A DNA stretch of 12,202 nt from an uncultured Clostridia bacterium (lineage in GTDB: Bacteria > Bacillota > Clostridia > Oscillospirales > Oscillospiraceae): NCBI GenBank assembly GCA_938049125.1, contig CALICR010000214.1, positions 1-12,202 of the forward strand, read 5' to 3'. A program made the position numbers and the translations under genes. The notes below the pieces were generated by a model. It had not been told where the DNA came from, ran no database searches, and saw only the letters and a program-made list of their open reading frames with translations. Positions within the stretch are counted from its first letter, which is position 1. Every line of letters begins with the position of its first letter. This document shows, one piece after another, positions 1-5,750 of the stretch.

Positions 1-1
1 G

Positions 2-556
2 ATCTTGGCCTCGACCGGAGCCATGCTGACAGACCAGTTCCTCATTGCTAGGACCGGTACGTCTCATTCCCTCATCGCGGCGGCCACGGTCCTTGCCGTA
101 GCGGTCATCAGCACCTCCTCGGTGCTCTACAGCTCCAAGAGCCAGATCAAGGGCCTGACCACGGCGGCGGCCCTGTTCAGCTGCTGCGTCACCGGTCTGC
201 TGCTGGGTGCGGGGTACTATACGGCTGCCGCAGTGCTGTTCCTCGCGGTGCTCTGCTGTATCTCTCTGCTGCCGCCCCTGGAGGTCTACCTCAAGGACCG
301 GTCCAACCACTTTGAAATCCACCTGGAGCTGAAGGAGCGGCGCAGCCTGCCGGACTTCATTGCGACGCTCCGGAAGCTGGGCCTCGTCATCGACGACATC
401 GAGTCGAACCCGGCCTATGCCAACTCGGGCCTCAGCGTCTTCTCCGTCTCCCTGACCATCACCGCGGCGGAGCTGAAGAAGTACAAGACCCACAGCGAGA
501 TTATTGAGGCCCTCGGTACCCTGGACGAGGTGAGCCACATTGAGGAGATCCGATAA
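2..556 (+). CDS. MgtC/SapB family membrane protein, C-terminal part (5' truncated by window edge)
   Basis: The frame is open from base 2 to TAA at 554-556 and gives about 184 residues. Its beginning lies outside the window, so the TTG at 5 is not taken as the start. The first ~95 residues are hydrophobic and hold the family-like segment KGLTTAAALF followed by LLLGAGYY, which resembles the last transmembrane helices of MgtC/SapB. The remaining ~90 residues are a soluble alpha/beta domain like the C-terminal ACT-like domain of longer MgtC proteins. Family members sit in the inner membrane and are linked to magnesium stress, acid tolerance and modulation of ATP synthase; the role here is unknown. 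The glycine-rich GFLGAG-like stretch usual before GLTTAA is replaced by AVISTSSVLYS, so this is a divergent member. It ends at a strong terminator and runs towards the nucleosidase gene. Family call fairly sure, function not. Confidence 0.8.
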   Translation: MLASTGAMLTDQFLIARTGTSHSLIAAATVLAVAVISTSSVLYSSKSQIKGLTTAAALFSCCVTGLLLGAGYYTAAAVLFLAVLCCISLLPPLEVYLKDRSNHFEIHLELKERRSLPDFIATLRKLGLVIDDIESNPAYANSGLSVFSVSLTITAAELKKYKTHSEIIEALGTLDEVSHIEEIR

Positions 557-594
557 AAAACAGGAGAGACCCGGCGGGGTCTCTCCTGTTTTTT
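555..594. terminator. Bidirectional rho-independent terminator between MgtC-like and nucleosidase genes
   Basis: The sequence is a run of A, then CAGGAGAGACCC (561-572), the loop GGCG (573-576), GGGTCTCTCCTG (577-588) and a run of T (589-594). With the A/T flanks it is a perfect 18-bp inverted repeat with a 4-nt loop. It has a U-tract in both directions, so it can end the rightward MgtC-like transcript and the leftward nucleosidase transcript. Its left arm overlaps the MgtC-like stop codon and its right edge touches the nucleosidase stop. Confidence 0.95.
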
Positions 595-1282
595 ATACCG
601 CGGGCAGCGTGGTGAGGATCTTCAGCAGCACGCGGACGCAGAGGGCGGCGGATTCGTGGACCATGGCGGCGAACTCCTCGCCGCCGCCGCGGACGCTGTC
701 GCTGACGCCCTTGACGAGCAGGGCGGGGACGCCGCAGCGGTTTGCTGTCAGCAGGATGCCCGCGGCCTCCATCTCGCAGATTTCGGCCCCAAAGCGAGCA
801 TGGAGCGCTGTTTTGGCCGCGGGGTCGGCGACGAATTTATCCGCCGAGGCGCAGATGACGGGCTGCAGCGCCGGCTCCGCCGCGTAGGCCAGACGCACAA
901 GCTCCGGCGCAGCGGGGATATAGACGTCGGGATAGGCGAGGTAGCGGCCCGGCTCCGCCTTGTCATAGGCGGAGGTGTCGAAGTCGTAGTGGACGGCCTT
1001 GTCCACCACCACCGTACGCCGCAGGCCCATCTCCTCCGTCAGCCCGCCGCAGACGCCGAAGTTCACGAGCAGCTCTGCGCCGAAGCGGGTGATGAGGAAC
1101 TGGGCCGCCGCCGCGGCGGCAATTTCGCCCACGCCGCTGCCCACGACGTGGACTGCGTGGCCGCGAATGTCATAGTGATATACCGTGTAGCCCGGGAATT
1201 TCTCCGTTCCCGCGGGCGTTCCGCAGGAGCGGAACAGCGCGCCGATCTCCTCCGGAATCGCAACGATCATGCCTATGTTCAT
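593..1282 (-). CDS. mtnN: 5'-methylthioadenosine/S-adenosylhomocysteine nucleosidase (MTAN) family
   Basis: The 229-residue product fits the usual size of MTAN enzymes, which hydrolyse MTA, SAH and 5'-deoxyadenosine to adenine plus a thio-sugar in methionine salvage and the activated methyl cycle. It starts MNIGMIVAIPEE, matching the family N-terminus with the catalytic glutamate (E12 in Escherichia coli). SGVGEIAAA (49-57) resembles the phosphate/ribose-binding loop. EMEAAG (170-175) corresponds to the VEMEA motif with its ribose-binding glutamate, and VSDSV (193-197) carries the catalytic aspartate. E12, E172 and D195 sit almost at the E. coli positions 12, 174 and 197. The ATG at 1280-1282 is chosen because GGAGGT lies 11 nt upstream. 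A further in-frame ATG lies four codons on, and longer readings to 1447 overlap the sigma gene. It diverges from the sigma-factor gene. A related nucleosidase such as futalosine hydrolase cannot be excluded. Confidence 0.85.
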   Translation of the reverse strand: MNIGMIVAIPEEIGALFRSCGTPAGTEKFPGYTVYHYDIRGHAVHVVGSGVGEIAAAAAAQFLITRFGAELLVNFGVCGGLTEEMGLRRTVVVDKAVHYDFDTSAYDKAEPGRYLAYPDVYIPAAPELVRLAYAAEPALQPVICASADKFVADPAAKTALHARFGAEICEMEAAGILLTANRCGVPALLVKGVSDSVRGGGEEFAAMVHESAALCVRVLLKILTTLPAV

Positions 1283-1306
1283 CTCAGTCAGACACCTCCG
1301 GAGCCA

Positions 1307-1335
1307 AGCATACCACATTTCCGGCCCCGGCGCAA
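1307..1335 (-). promoter_or_regulatory. Promoter of the MTAN gene
   Basis: Read on the minus strand, TTGCGC (1335-1330) and TATGCT (1312-1307) are separated by 17 bp. This predicts a start near 1300 and a leader of about 17 nt to the ATG at 1282. The -35 hexamer is identical to that of the divergent sigma-factor promoter and lies in the left arm of a shared inverted repeat. Confidence 0.65.
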
Positions 1336-1355
1336 GAAATCCGGGATTGCGCCGG
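1327..1355. promoter_or_regulatory. 9-bp inverted repeat spanning both divergent -35 boxes (candidate operator)
   Basis: CCGGCGCAA (1327-1335) is followed by 11 bp and then its exact complement TTGCGCCGG (1347-1355). Each arm contains the -35 hexamer of one of the two divergent promoters, for the nucleosidase and the sigma factor. It could be an operator for a dimeric regulator, or the shared -35 motif of one sigma factor. Neither is demonstrated. Confidence 0.5.
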
Positions 1356-1375
1356 AGAAAAAAACACGCTATACT
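1347..1375 (+). promoter_or_regulatory. Promoter of the sigma-factor operon
   Basis: TTGCGC (1347-1352), a 17-bp spacer and TATACT (1370-1375) predict a start near 1382 and a leader of about 43 nt. The -10 matches five of six consensus bases and the -35 only three. That could indicate an activated promoter or one read by an alternative sigma factor. Confidence 0.65.
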
Positions 1376-1424
1376 GAAACCAACGAAGAAATTTTGCGTC
1401 CTAAAGGACAGGAGGGGACAAGGA

Positions 1425-1985
1425 ATGTTGGAAGATGCCCAGATCATACAGCTCTACTGGGACCGGGACCAGGAGGCCATCTCGGAGACGGACCGGAAGT
1501 ACGGCCGCTACTGCGCCAAGATCGCCCGCAGCATCCTGGCCGACGACGGCGACACGGAGGAATGCGTGAACGACACCTACTACAGGACCTGGGACTCCAT
1601 TCCGCCCCAGCGGCCCCTGTCCTTCCCGCCCTTCCTCGGGAAGATCGTGCGGAACCTGGCTCTGGATCGCTACCGCTACAACACGGCGCAGAAGCGCAAC
1701 CGCCACATGGACGTCCTGCTCTCGGAGCTGGAAAACTGTCTGCCCGCCGCCGGAGGTGCCGAGGAGGCGCTGGAGGCCGGCGTGGTGACGGAGATCATCA
1801 ACCGGTATCTGGACGGCCTGAGCCGCCGGAAGCGCATCCTCTTCGTCCGGCGCTACTGGTATTCCCAGTCCATCCGGGAGCTGGCGGAGACCTTCGGCAT
1901 GACGGAGGGGCAGACGAAATCCGCGCTGTACCGTCTGCGCGGCGGGCTGCGTGAGGCGCTGGAAAAGGAGGGCGTATCGCTTTGA
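1425..1985 (+). CDS. ECF-type (sigma-70 family) RNA polymerase sigma factor
   Basis: The 186-residue product has the two-domain build of ECF sigma factors. A region 2-like segment at about residues 22-92 includes DTEECVNDTYYRTWD and FLGKIVRNLALDRYR, the helices that bind core polymerase and the -10 element. A region 4-like helix-turn-helix at about 122-180 includes GLSRRKRILFVRRYW and SIRELAETFGMTEGQTKSAL. Regions 1.1 and 3 are absent, as expected. Start: ATG at 1425 with GGAGGGG 7 nt upstream; longer readings to 1269 would run through the promoter and lack this site. Its TGA overlaps the TTG start of the next gene by 4 nt, so the two are probably translationally coupled. This is the classic layout of a sigma factor with a membrane-bound partner. 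Target genes and signal are unknown. Confidence 0.9.
   Translation: MLEDAQIIQLYWDRDQEAISETDRKYGRYCAKIARSILADDGDTEECVNDTYYRTWDSIPPQRPLSFPPFLGKIVRNLALDRYRYNTAQKRNRHMDVLLSELENCLPAAGGAEEALEAGVVTEIINRYLDGLSRRKRILFVRRYWYSQSIRELAETFGMTEGQTKSALYRLRGGLREALEKEGVSL
1967..1984 (+). promoter_or_regulatory. Ribosome binding site supporting a TTG start overlapping the sigma-factor stop
   Basis: GGAGGG at 1967-1972 lies 9 nt before TTG at 1982-1984, which overlaps the sigma-factor TGA (TTGA, 1982-1985). The spacing and the tight overlap support TTG as the true start of the downstream membrane protein. Confidence 0.75.
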
Positions 1986-2638
1986 AACGGGAAGAGCTTT
2001 TTGCCGCGCTCAACAACATCCGGGACCGCTATATTGAGGAGGCGGACCCCTACGGCGGACGCCGGGCTGCGCCGGTCCGGAAGCGGAGCCAGAGCCTGCG
2101 CCTGCTCGGCATGGCGGCCATGCTGGCCGTTGTCTTAGGTGTGGCGGCGTTGACGCTCCAGCTGGGACGGATGGGGTCCAATAAAACAGGGGACGCCGTC
2201 ACCGCGGACACGGCGGCTGCGGAGACCGTGCAGAATACGGCGGCGGACGAAGCCGAGTCCGGCGAAGCCGCCCCGGAGGAGTCTGCCCCGGAGGCGCCGG
2301 AGGCGGCAGCACCATCCGAGGAGGGTGCTGCGGCAGAGGATGACATGAAATCCGATGCCCAGGAGATGCTGGACAGCGAGCCGGGCGCAGGGGAGGCCCC
2401 GGTCCGGCCGGATACGATCCTCTGGAACGACGTTCCCTACGAGCGGACCGGCGAGGTCCTGACGGAGCCGCCCGCGGGCTATTATGATGCCGGTGAGCTG
2501 AGCGACCTCGAGGAAACGGAGTTCTACGCCAACGATCCTGCCAGCAGCGGCTACTCCGTCTACCGCGCCGAGGACAGCGAGGAACGCCTCTATCTGGCGG
2601 TCCCCGAGGGTTTCGTCGAATACCTCCGGAAGCCCTGA
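1982..2638 (+). CDS. Single-pass membrane protein coupled to the ECF sigma factor (probable anti-sigma factor or effector)
   Basis: The 218-residue product has three parts. A short N-terminal cytoplasmic segment (1-39) contains NNIRDRYIEEADPY, resembling the opening motif of many clostridial membrane proteins encoded after ECF sigma factors. One transmembrane helix lies at about 40-62. An extracytoplasmic part follows: a linker rich in Ala and Glu (about 70-140), then a folded-looking domain (143-218) rich in Tyr, Trp and acidic residues. The short cytoplasmic segment could hold the sigma factor, with the outer domain sensing an envelope signal. No zinc-binding anti-sigma HxxxCxxC motif is visible, so the anti-sigma role rests on context. 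The start is TTG with a good ribosome binding site and a 4-nt overlap with the sigma gene. The linker is low-complexity but in frame and open. Confidence 0.8.
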   Translation: MKREELFAALNNIRDRYIEEADPYGGRRAAPVRKRSQSLRLLGMAAMLAVVLGVAALTLQLGRMGSNKTGDAVTADTAAAETVQNTAADEAESGEAAPEESAPEAPEAAAPSEEGAAAEDDMKSDAQEMLDSEPGAGEAPVRPDTILWNDVPYERTGEVLTEPPAGYYDAGELSDLEETEFYANDPASSGYSVYRAEDSEERLYLAVPEGFVEYLRKP

Positions 2639-2655
2639 GCGAGGCAAGCATACAG

Positions 2656-2695
2656 CGAAACCGGCCTGCCGCAGACCCGCGGCAGGCCGGTTTCG
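2656..2695 (+). terminator. Strong hairpin after the sigma-factor operon
   Basis: A 17-bp perfect stem (2656-2672 with 2679-2695, arms beginning CGAAACCGG) encloses a 6-nt loop. It lies 18 nt after the stop of the membrane-protein gene. No T-run follows on the plus strand (GTAAAA), so it is either a non-canonical terminator or an RNA-stabilising 3' hairpin. Confidence 0.6.
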
Positions 2696-2696
2696 T

Positions 2697-2728
2697 AAAA
2701 AGCCGCCCCGGTTTTAGGACCGGGGCGG
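2697..2728 (-). terminator. Rho-independent terminator of the RNHCP gene
   Basis: CCGCCCCGGT (2703-2712), a 6-nt loop and ACCGGGGCGG (2719-2728) form a 10-bp stem. Read on the minus strand it is followed after one C by five T (2701-2697), as expected for a terminator of the leftward gene ending at 2746. Confidence 0.85.
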
Positions 2729-2745
2729 TGCGGGTGTAAATTGGG

Positions 2746-3162
2746 TCATTCCGGTGTGCCGCCGTCCAGGCGGCGGGCCAGGGCCTCCAGGTACTCCAGC
2801 GGGAAGGGCGGGGCGCAGAGGGGCTTCAGGGCGATACTCATGAGCTTCAGCGGGTTGTCGTCCGCCGCCGTGCGGTTGGAATGGAGCGCACCGCAGCGGC
2901 GGCAGCGGTGGATGACGGCCCACTCGCCGTCCCGGCGCACCCAGACGGCCACCGGGTCCATGACGCCGCCGCAGCCGCTGGCGCGGTCACCGGGCGTCAG
3001 ATCGACGTGGAGGCTGGAGAGACAGCTGGGGCAGTGGTTACGGTGGGCGGTCCCGGCCTGCTCCGGCGTGCAGAGCTGTCCGCAGACCTTGCAGCGGAAG
3101 GCTTCCGTGCAGGGGCGGGTCCGGTAGTCGGGCGCTTTGGCAGGGTCAGAATGTTTCTTCAT
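2746..3162 (-). CDS. RNHCP domain-containing zinc-ribbon protein
   Basis: The 138-residue protein contains the signature RNHCPSC (41-47) that names the RNHCP domain. Other probable zinc ligands are CKVC (24-27), CGG (64-66) and CRRC (87-90), giving two or more four-cysteine sites typical of zinc ribbons. Positive stretches follow the cysteines, which could suit nucleic-acid binding, but the biochemical function of the family is not known. No signal peptide or transmembrane helix is seen, so it is probably cytoplasmic. Start: ATG at 3160-3162 with GGAGG 6 nt upstream. It is a single-gene unit with its own consensus promoter, an unusually long leader and its own terminator, diverging from the TfoX-like gene. 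Confidence 0.9.
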   Translation of the reverse strand: MKKHSDPAKAPDYRTRPCTEAFRCKVCGQLCTPEQAGTAHRNHCPSCLSSLHVDLTPGDRASGCGGVMDPVAVWVRRDGEWAVIHRCRRCGALHSNRTAADDNPLKLMSIALKPLCAPPFPLEYLEALARRLDGGTPE

Positions 3163-3317
3163 AGGGTTCCTCCGGAGGATGGGTTTCTGTCCATCGGGAG
3201 GAATGGCGTGTGTGGATTTGCCAGACCTCCCGGTCAGGCCGCACGCTCCGATTTAGAATTCGTAAACTTCAAACAGGCACTCCTTTTGATCTTTGATGCC
3301 GGGCGGGCCCGCCCGAT
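3163..3317 (-). promoter_or_regulatory. Structured 5' leader of the RNHCP gene (candidate riboregulator, possible 12-codon upstream ORF)
   Basis: The predicted start near 3317 leaves about 155 nt before the ATG at 3162. The leader begins with a 16-bp GC palindrome (3300-3315). An AT-rich stretch follows in which AAAAGGAG precedes TTG by 7 nt and opens a 12-codon frame (3272-3234, MKFTNSKSERAA). Then comes a hairpin (3226-3232 with 3195-3201, inner pair 3220-3223 with 3204-3207). Its downstream arm contains TTCCTCC (3203-3197 on the minus strand), which could instead pair over 7 bp with the gene's own ribosome binding site GGAGGAA (3173-3167). I do not recognise it as a known riboswitch class. 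Confidence 0.4.
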
Positions 3318-3323
3318 ACCCCT

Positions 3324-3352
3324 ATCATAGCGGCTGGCGCTGCCCCTGTCAA
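3324..3352 (-). promoter_or_regulatory. Consensus promoter of the RNHCP gene
   Basis: On the minus strand, TTGACA (3352-3347), a 17-bp spacer and TATGAT (3329-3324) match a vegetative promoter at 11 of 12 bases. The predicted start is near 3317, followed at once by the palindrome CGGGCGGGCCCGCCCG (3315-3300), which could be an operator or a 5' protective hairpin. Confidence 0.85.
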
Positions 3353-3372
3353 TGGGGAAACGGAATGCGCCC

Positions 3373-3401
3373 TTGACAGCGGGGCGGGGGTCCGATATGC
3401 T
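3373..3401 (+). promoter_or_regulatory. Promoter of the TfoX-domain gene
   Basis: TTGACA (3373-3378), a 17-bp spacer and TATGCT (3396-3401) predict a start near 3408. Only about 18 nt of leader precede the ATG at 3427, just enough for the GGAAGGAGGGG ribosome binding site. It diverges from the RNHCP promoter, with 20 bp between the two -35 boxes. Confidence 0.85.
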
Positions 3402-3426
3402 GAACAAAACGGAAGGAGGGGCGAAA

Positions 3427-3741
3427 ATGGCGACCTCAAAGGAATATTTCGACTTTGTCTGCGGTCAGCTGGACGGAATCGGCGGCGTCACCGGGCGGAA
3501 GCTGTTCGGGGAGTACCTCATCTATATCCACGAAAAGCCTGTGCTGCTCGTCTGCGACAATACGGTGATGGTCAAAAAGGTCCCGGAGCTTGCGGCGCTG
3601 CTCTCCGGCGCGCCGGAGGACGTGCCCTACGAGGGGGCGAGGCCCCACTATGTGCTGGACATCGAGGATCGGGAGCTGGTCCGGGCCGCGGTCGAGGTGC
3701 TGGAGGCGGTCACGCCGGTGCCGAAGCGCAGAAAAAAGTGA
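3427..3741 (+). CDS. TfoX/Sxy N-terminal domain protein
   Basis: The small 104-residue protein matches the N-terminal domain of the TfoX/Sxy family: an early FDFVCGQL helix, VTGRKLFGEYLIYIHEKPVLLVCDN (about 21-45, with the family-like FGEY) and a later ARPHYVLD strand before a C-terminal helix. In gamma-proteobacteria TfoX/Sxy switches on competence genes together with CRP. Stand-alone N-terminal domains like this are common in Firmicutes and mostly of unknown function. The lysine/arginine tail PKRRKK may aid nucleic-acid contact. Start: ATG at 3427 with a GGAGG site; the promoter overlaps the longer reading from 3352, ruling that out. It is a single-gene unit ending at a strong terminator. 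A competence role should not be assumed, although a ComEA-like gene lies about 4 kb away. Confidence 0.85.
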   Translation: MATSKEYFDFVCGQLDGIGGVTGRKLFGEYLIYIHEKPVLLVCDNTVMVKKVPELAALLSGAPEDVPYEGARPHYVLDIEDRELVRAAVEVLEAVTPVPKRRKK

Positions 3742-3767
3742 CCGAAAGCAGAAAGCTGTGATGCCAT

Positions 3768-3804
3768 AAAAATTGCACCCCCGGACGTCCGGGGGTGCTT
3801 TTTT
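3768..3804. terminator. Bidirectional terminator between TfoX-domain and ThrE-type genes
   Basis: A perfect 24-bp palindrome (3775-3798, GCACCCCCGGAC and its complement) is preceded by five A (3768-3772) and followed by six T (3799-3804). It can terminate the rightward TfoX-domain transcript and the leftward exporter operon, whose stop is at 3806-3808. Confidence 0.95.
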
Positions 3805-3805
3805 G

Positions 3806-4276
3806 TCAGTGGTCCCGGGGCCGCTTGCGCAGGTGCTGCGGGAGGAAGTGCCAGGAGATCATGCGGGAGAGGGAGGTGACGACGGAGACGCCGACGGCGA
3901 TGGCTCCGGCGTAGGCCGCGGTCTGTAGGCCCTTTTCGGCGAACAGCTCATAGTCGCCGCGGATGAGGTAGCTCATGGCGTAGTAGAGGCCGCTGCCGGG
4001 CACCAGCGGTACGATGCCGATGAGCAGGAACACGGTGGCCGGGGCCTTGAAGAGCCGGGCGCTCAGCTCCGAGAGCGCGGAGACGGCGATGGTGGCGAGA
4101 AGGTAGCGCCAGACGTCCGAGGACACGGCGTTCGTCAGCAGCAGGAAGACGGCCCAGCCCACCGCGCCGATGAGGCTCGAGAGCACGACAAAGCGGACGC
4201 GCTTGACGTCGAAGACGAGGCTGAAGCCGACGCAGGCCAGGAAGGCGTAGAGGCATTGGAGCAGCAGTGTTCCCAT
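3806..4276 (-). CDS. Threonine/serine exporter (ThrE)-type small subunit, DUF3815-like (YjjB type)
   Basis: The 156-residue, mostly hydrophobic protein has about five transmembrane helices and the family-like segment GIVPLVPGSGLYYAM (87-101). It matches the C-terminal half of ThrE-type exporters (YjjB in Escherichia coli), which in many bacteria is encoded apart from the DUF1212 half. Together the halves form an inner-membrane exporter; characterised examples move threonine/serine (ThrE) or succinate (YjjPB). The substrate cannot be read from sequence. Its ATG (4276-4274) shares one base with the stop TGA (4278-4276) of the upstream subunit, so the two are translationally coupled and probably made in equal amounts. 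The C-terminus is basic (QHLRKRPRDH), suiting a cytoplasmic end by the positive-inside rule. A longer reading from 5029 in this frame is a shadow of the upstream gene. Confidence 0.9.
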   Translation of the reverse strand: MGTLLLQCLYAFLACVGFSLVFDVKRVRFVVLSSLIGAVGWAVFLLLTNAVSSDVWRYLLATIAVSALSELSARLFKAPATVFLLIGIVPLVPGSGLYYAMSYLIRGDYELFAEKGLQTAAYAGAIAVGVSVVTSLSRMISWHFLPQHLRKRPRDH

Positions 4277-5055
4277 CAGGCGGCACCTCCCAAGAGCGCC
4301 CCGGTGAGGACGTAGGCGAGGGCGATGCCGATGGCGATGGCCAGTGCAACGATCAGCACCTCGGCCAGCTTGCTGATGGCTGTGAGGAAGTCGCCCGCGA
4401 TGACGTCGCGCATGACGTTGGTGATGGCGACACCGGGCACCAGCAGCATGATGGCGCCGATGATGACCTTGTCCGGCTGGACCGGGAGGCCCGCAAACCG
4501 CAGCAGCACCGGCACGGCGACCATGAAGAGGCTGGCGACCAAGTTGATGAAAAAGGCGTTGACGCCCCGCTTTGTCAGCCCGGTGACGGTGCGCTTGACG
4601 AGAAGGCCGCTGAGGAAAGCGACGCAGGCGTCCGCCAGGGTGCCGCCGAAGAGCAGGGAGAAGAACAGCGCCGCACAGCCGTGGCCCAGGTAGCTGATGG
4701 GCCAGGGGTAGTCCGGCGCGGCCAGAATGGCGAGCAGCTCCTGCTCTGCCTCGTCCAGGGGCAGCTTCGTGAGGCAGACCCGGCGGCTGAGGCTGTTGAG
4801 CTTCTCCAGCTTGTCCAGATTGTTGGTGGAGCGGAGGATGCGGACGGATTTTGTATAGTTGCGGCCCTCCCACTGGATGGTGATGAGGATGCAGGAGGGA
4901 ATGGCGAAGACCTCGTGGGCGTTGTAGCCGTAGGAATCCAAAATTCGCCGGGCGGATTCCTCGACGCGGTACATCTCCGCCCCGTTCTGGTTGAGCTGCC
5001 GCGCCATTTCGCAGCAGAAGTTGAGGCACTGGTCCACGCGAAGCGAAAATCCCAT
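4276..5055 (-). CDS. Threonine/serine exporter (ThrE)-type large subunit, DUF1212-like (YjjP type)
   Basis: The 259-residue protein has a soluble N-terminal domain (about 1-115) with the family-like motifs NGAEMYRVEESARRIL (24-39) and EVFAIPSCILITI (48-60). About five transmembrane helices follow, including MLLVPGVAITNVMRDVIAGD (203-222), a well-conserved signature of this exporter half. It is the partner of the downstream DUF3815-like subunit and should form the transporter with it in the cytoplasmic membrane. Start: ATG at 5055 with AAAGGAGG about 7 nt upstream; the longer reading to 5127 would include the promoter. Expression is from its own consensus promoter at 5083-5112. Read-through from the glycosylase gene upstream is possible because no convincing terminator lies between them. 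The transported substrate is unknown. Confidence 0.9.
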   Translation of the reverse strand: MGFSLRVDQCLNFCCEMARQLNQNGAEMYRVEESARRILDSYGYNAHEVFAIPSCILITIQWEGRNYTKSVRILRSTNNLDKLEKLNSLSRRVCLTKLPLDEAEQELLAILAAPDYPWPISYLGHGCAALFFSLLFGGTLADACVAFLSGLLVKRTVTGLTKRGVNAFFINLVASLFMVAVPVLLRFAGLPVQPDKVIIGAIMLLVPGVAITNVMRDVIAGDFLTAISKLAEVLIVALAIAIGIALAYVLTGALLGGAA

Positions 5056-5082
5056 GCGCAGCCCTCCTTTCTTTTGGATAGT

Positions 5083-5112
5083 ATTATAGTGATCGGATTT
5101 CCCCCTTGTCAA
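5083..5112 (-). promoter_or_regulatory. Consensus promoter of the ThrE-type operon
   Basis: On the minus strand, TTGACA (5112-5107), an 18-bp spacer and a perfect TATAAT (5088-5083) predict a start near 5076. That leaves a leader of about 20 nt containing only the ribosome binding site. Confidence 0.85.
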
Positions 5113-5176
5113 CCGGAAAATGCGCAAAGAACACAGTGCGCCCGCGCAGCCGGGGGAGCGGCGGCGCGGGCGGCGG

Positions 5177-5746
5177 TCAGGCCTTGTAGAAATCCGGGCA
5201 CAGCTCCCGGAGCTTTTCCCGGATGGCCAGCAGGTCCCGGAAGGCCTCCGGGCGGCGGCTGGGGTCCCGCAGCAGGGCGGAGGGATGGTAAATGGAGGTC
5301 ATATAGAGGCCGCGGCGCTCCACCCACTGGCCGTGCTCCCGGCTGATGCGGTACTCCTCATGAATGAGCGAGGAGGCGGCGATGCGGCCGAGGCAGACGA
5401 GGATCTTCGGGTGCAGCAGCTTGAACTGCTGCCGGAGATAGGGAATGCAGGCCTCGCGCTCCGACTGGAGCGGGTCGCGGTTCTGGGGCGGGCGGCATTT
5501 GACAATGTTGGTGATGTAGCAATTGTGGCGGCCCAGGTCGATGATGGCGAGCATCTCGTCCAGCAGCCTGCCCGCCGGGCCGACGAAGGGCTCGCCCTGG
5601 AGGTCCTCCTGTTCGCCGGGACCTTCGCCGACGAAGAGTACCGGCGAATTCTGCGGCCCGACACCGAAAACGACGTTGTGCCGCGTCTCGGCAAGGGGGC
5701 AGCGGCGGCAGCCGAGGCAGTGCTGCTCCAGTGTGGTCCAGTCCAT
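5177..5746 (-). CDS. Family 4 (iron-sulfur) uracil-DNA glycosylase
   Basis: The 189-residue protein removes uracil from DNA in base-excision repair. It shows the family 4 layout: CRRCPLAETR (13-22) with two cysteines, GEGPGEQED (40-48) as the uracil/active-site loop, KCRPPQNRDP (83-92) with the third cysteine, EREAC (96-100) with the fourth, and HPSALLRDP (154-162) as the DNA-intercalation motif. Cysteines 13, 16, 84 and 100 have the spacing expected for the [4Fe-4S] cluster of this family. Length is normal. The ATG lies 4 nt after the carboxypeptidase stop. Its weak ribosome binding site (AGCAGGTGA) is formed by the last codons of that gene, so translation is probably coupled. Phage SPO1 DNA polymerase-like annotation is a common alternative name for the same domain. 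Confidence 0.92.
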   Translation of the reverse strand: MDWTTLEQHCLGCRRCPLAETRHNVVFGVGPQNSPVLFVGEGPGEQEDLQGEPFVGPAGRLLDEMLAIIDLGRHNCYITNIVKCRPPQNRDPLQSEREACIPYLRQQFKLLHPKILVCLGRIAASSLIHEEYRISREHGQWVERRGLYMTSIYHPSALLRDPSRRPEAFRDLLAIREKLRELCPDFYKA

Positions 5747-5750
5747 GCGA

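Noticed and set aside
656..1954. 432-codon plus-strand frame across the nucleosidase and sigma genes
   Set aside because: Runs antisense to the nucleosidase and out of frame through the sigma gene and the divergent promoters.
3252..3312. Frame ending KECLFEVYEF in the RNHCP leader, minus strand
   Set aside because: Looks protein-like but has no start codon before an upstream stop, and most of it lies at the transcript's 5' end; chance is more likely than a gene remnant.
5113..5176. Possible terminator between the glycosylase and the exporter promoter
   Set aside because: Only a 5-bp GCGCA/TGCGC stem with a 10-nt loop before TTTT on the minus strand; too weak to call, although the region is GC-rich.
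4267..5346. 359-codon plus-strand frame opposite the ThrE-type large subunit
   Set aside because: Antisense shadow with highly charged composition, crossing the exporter promoter.
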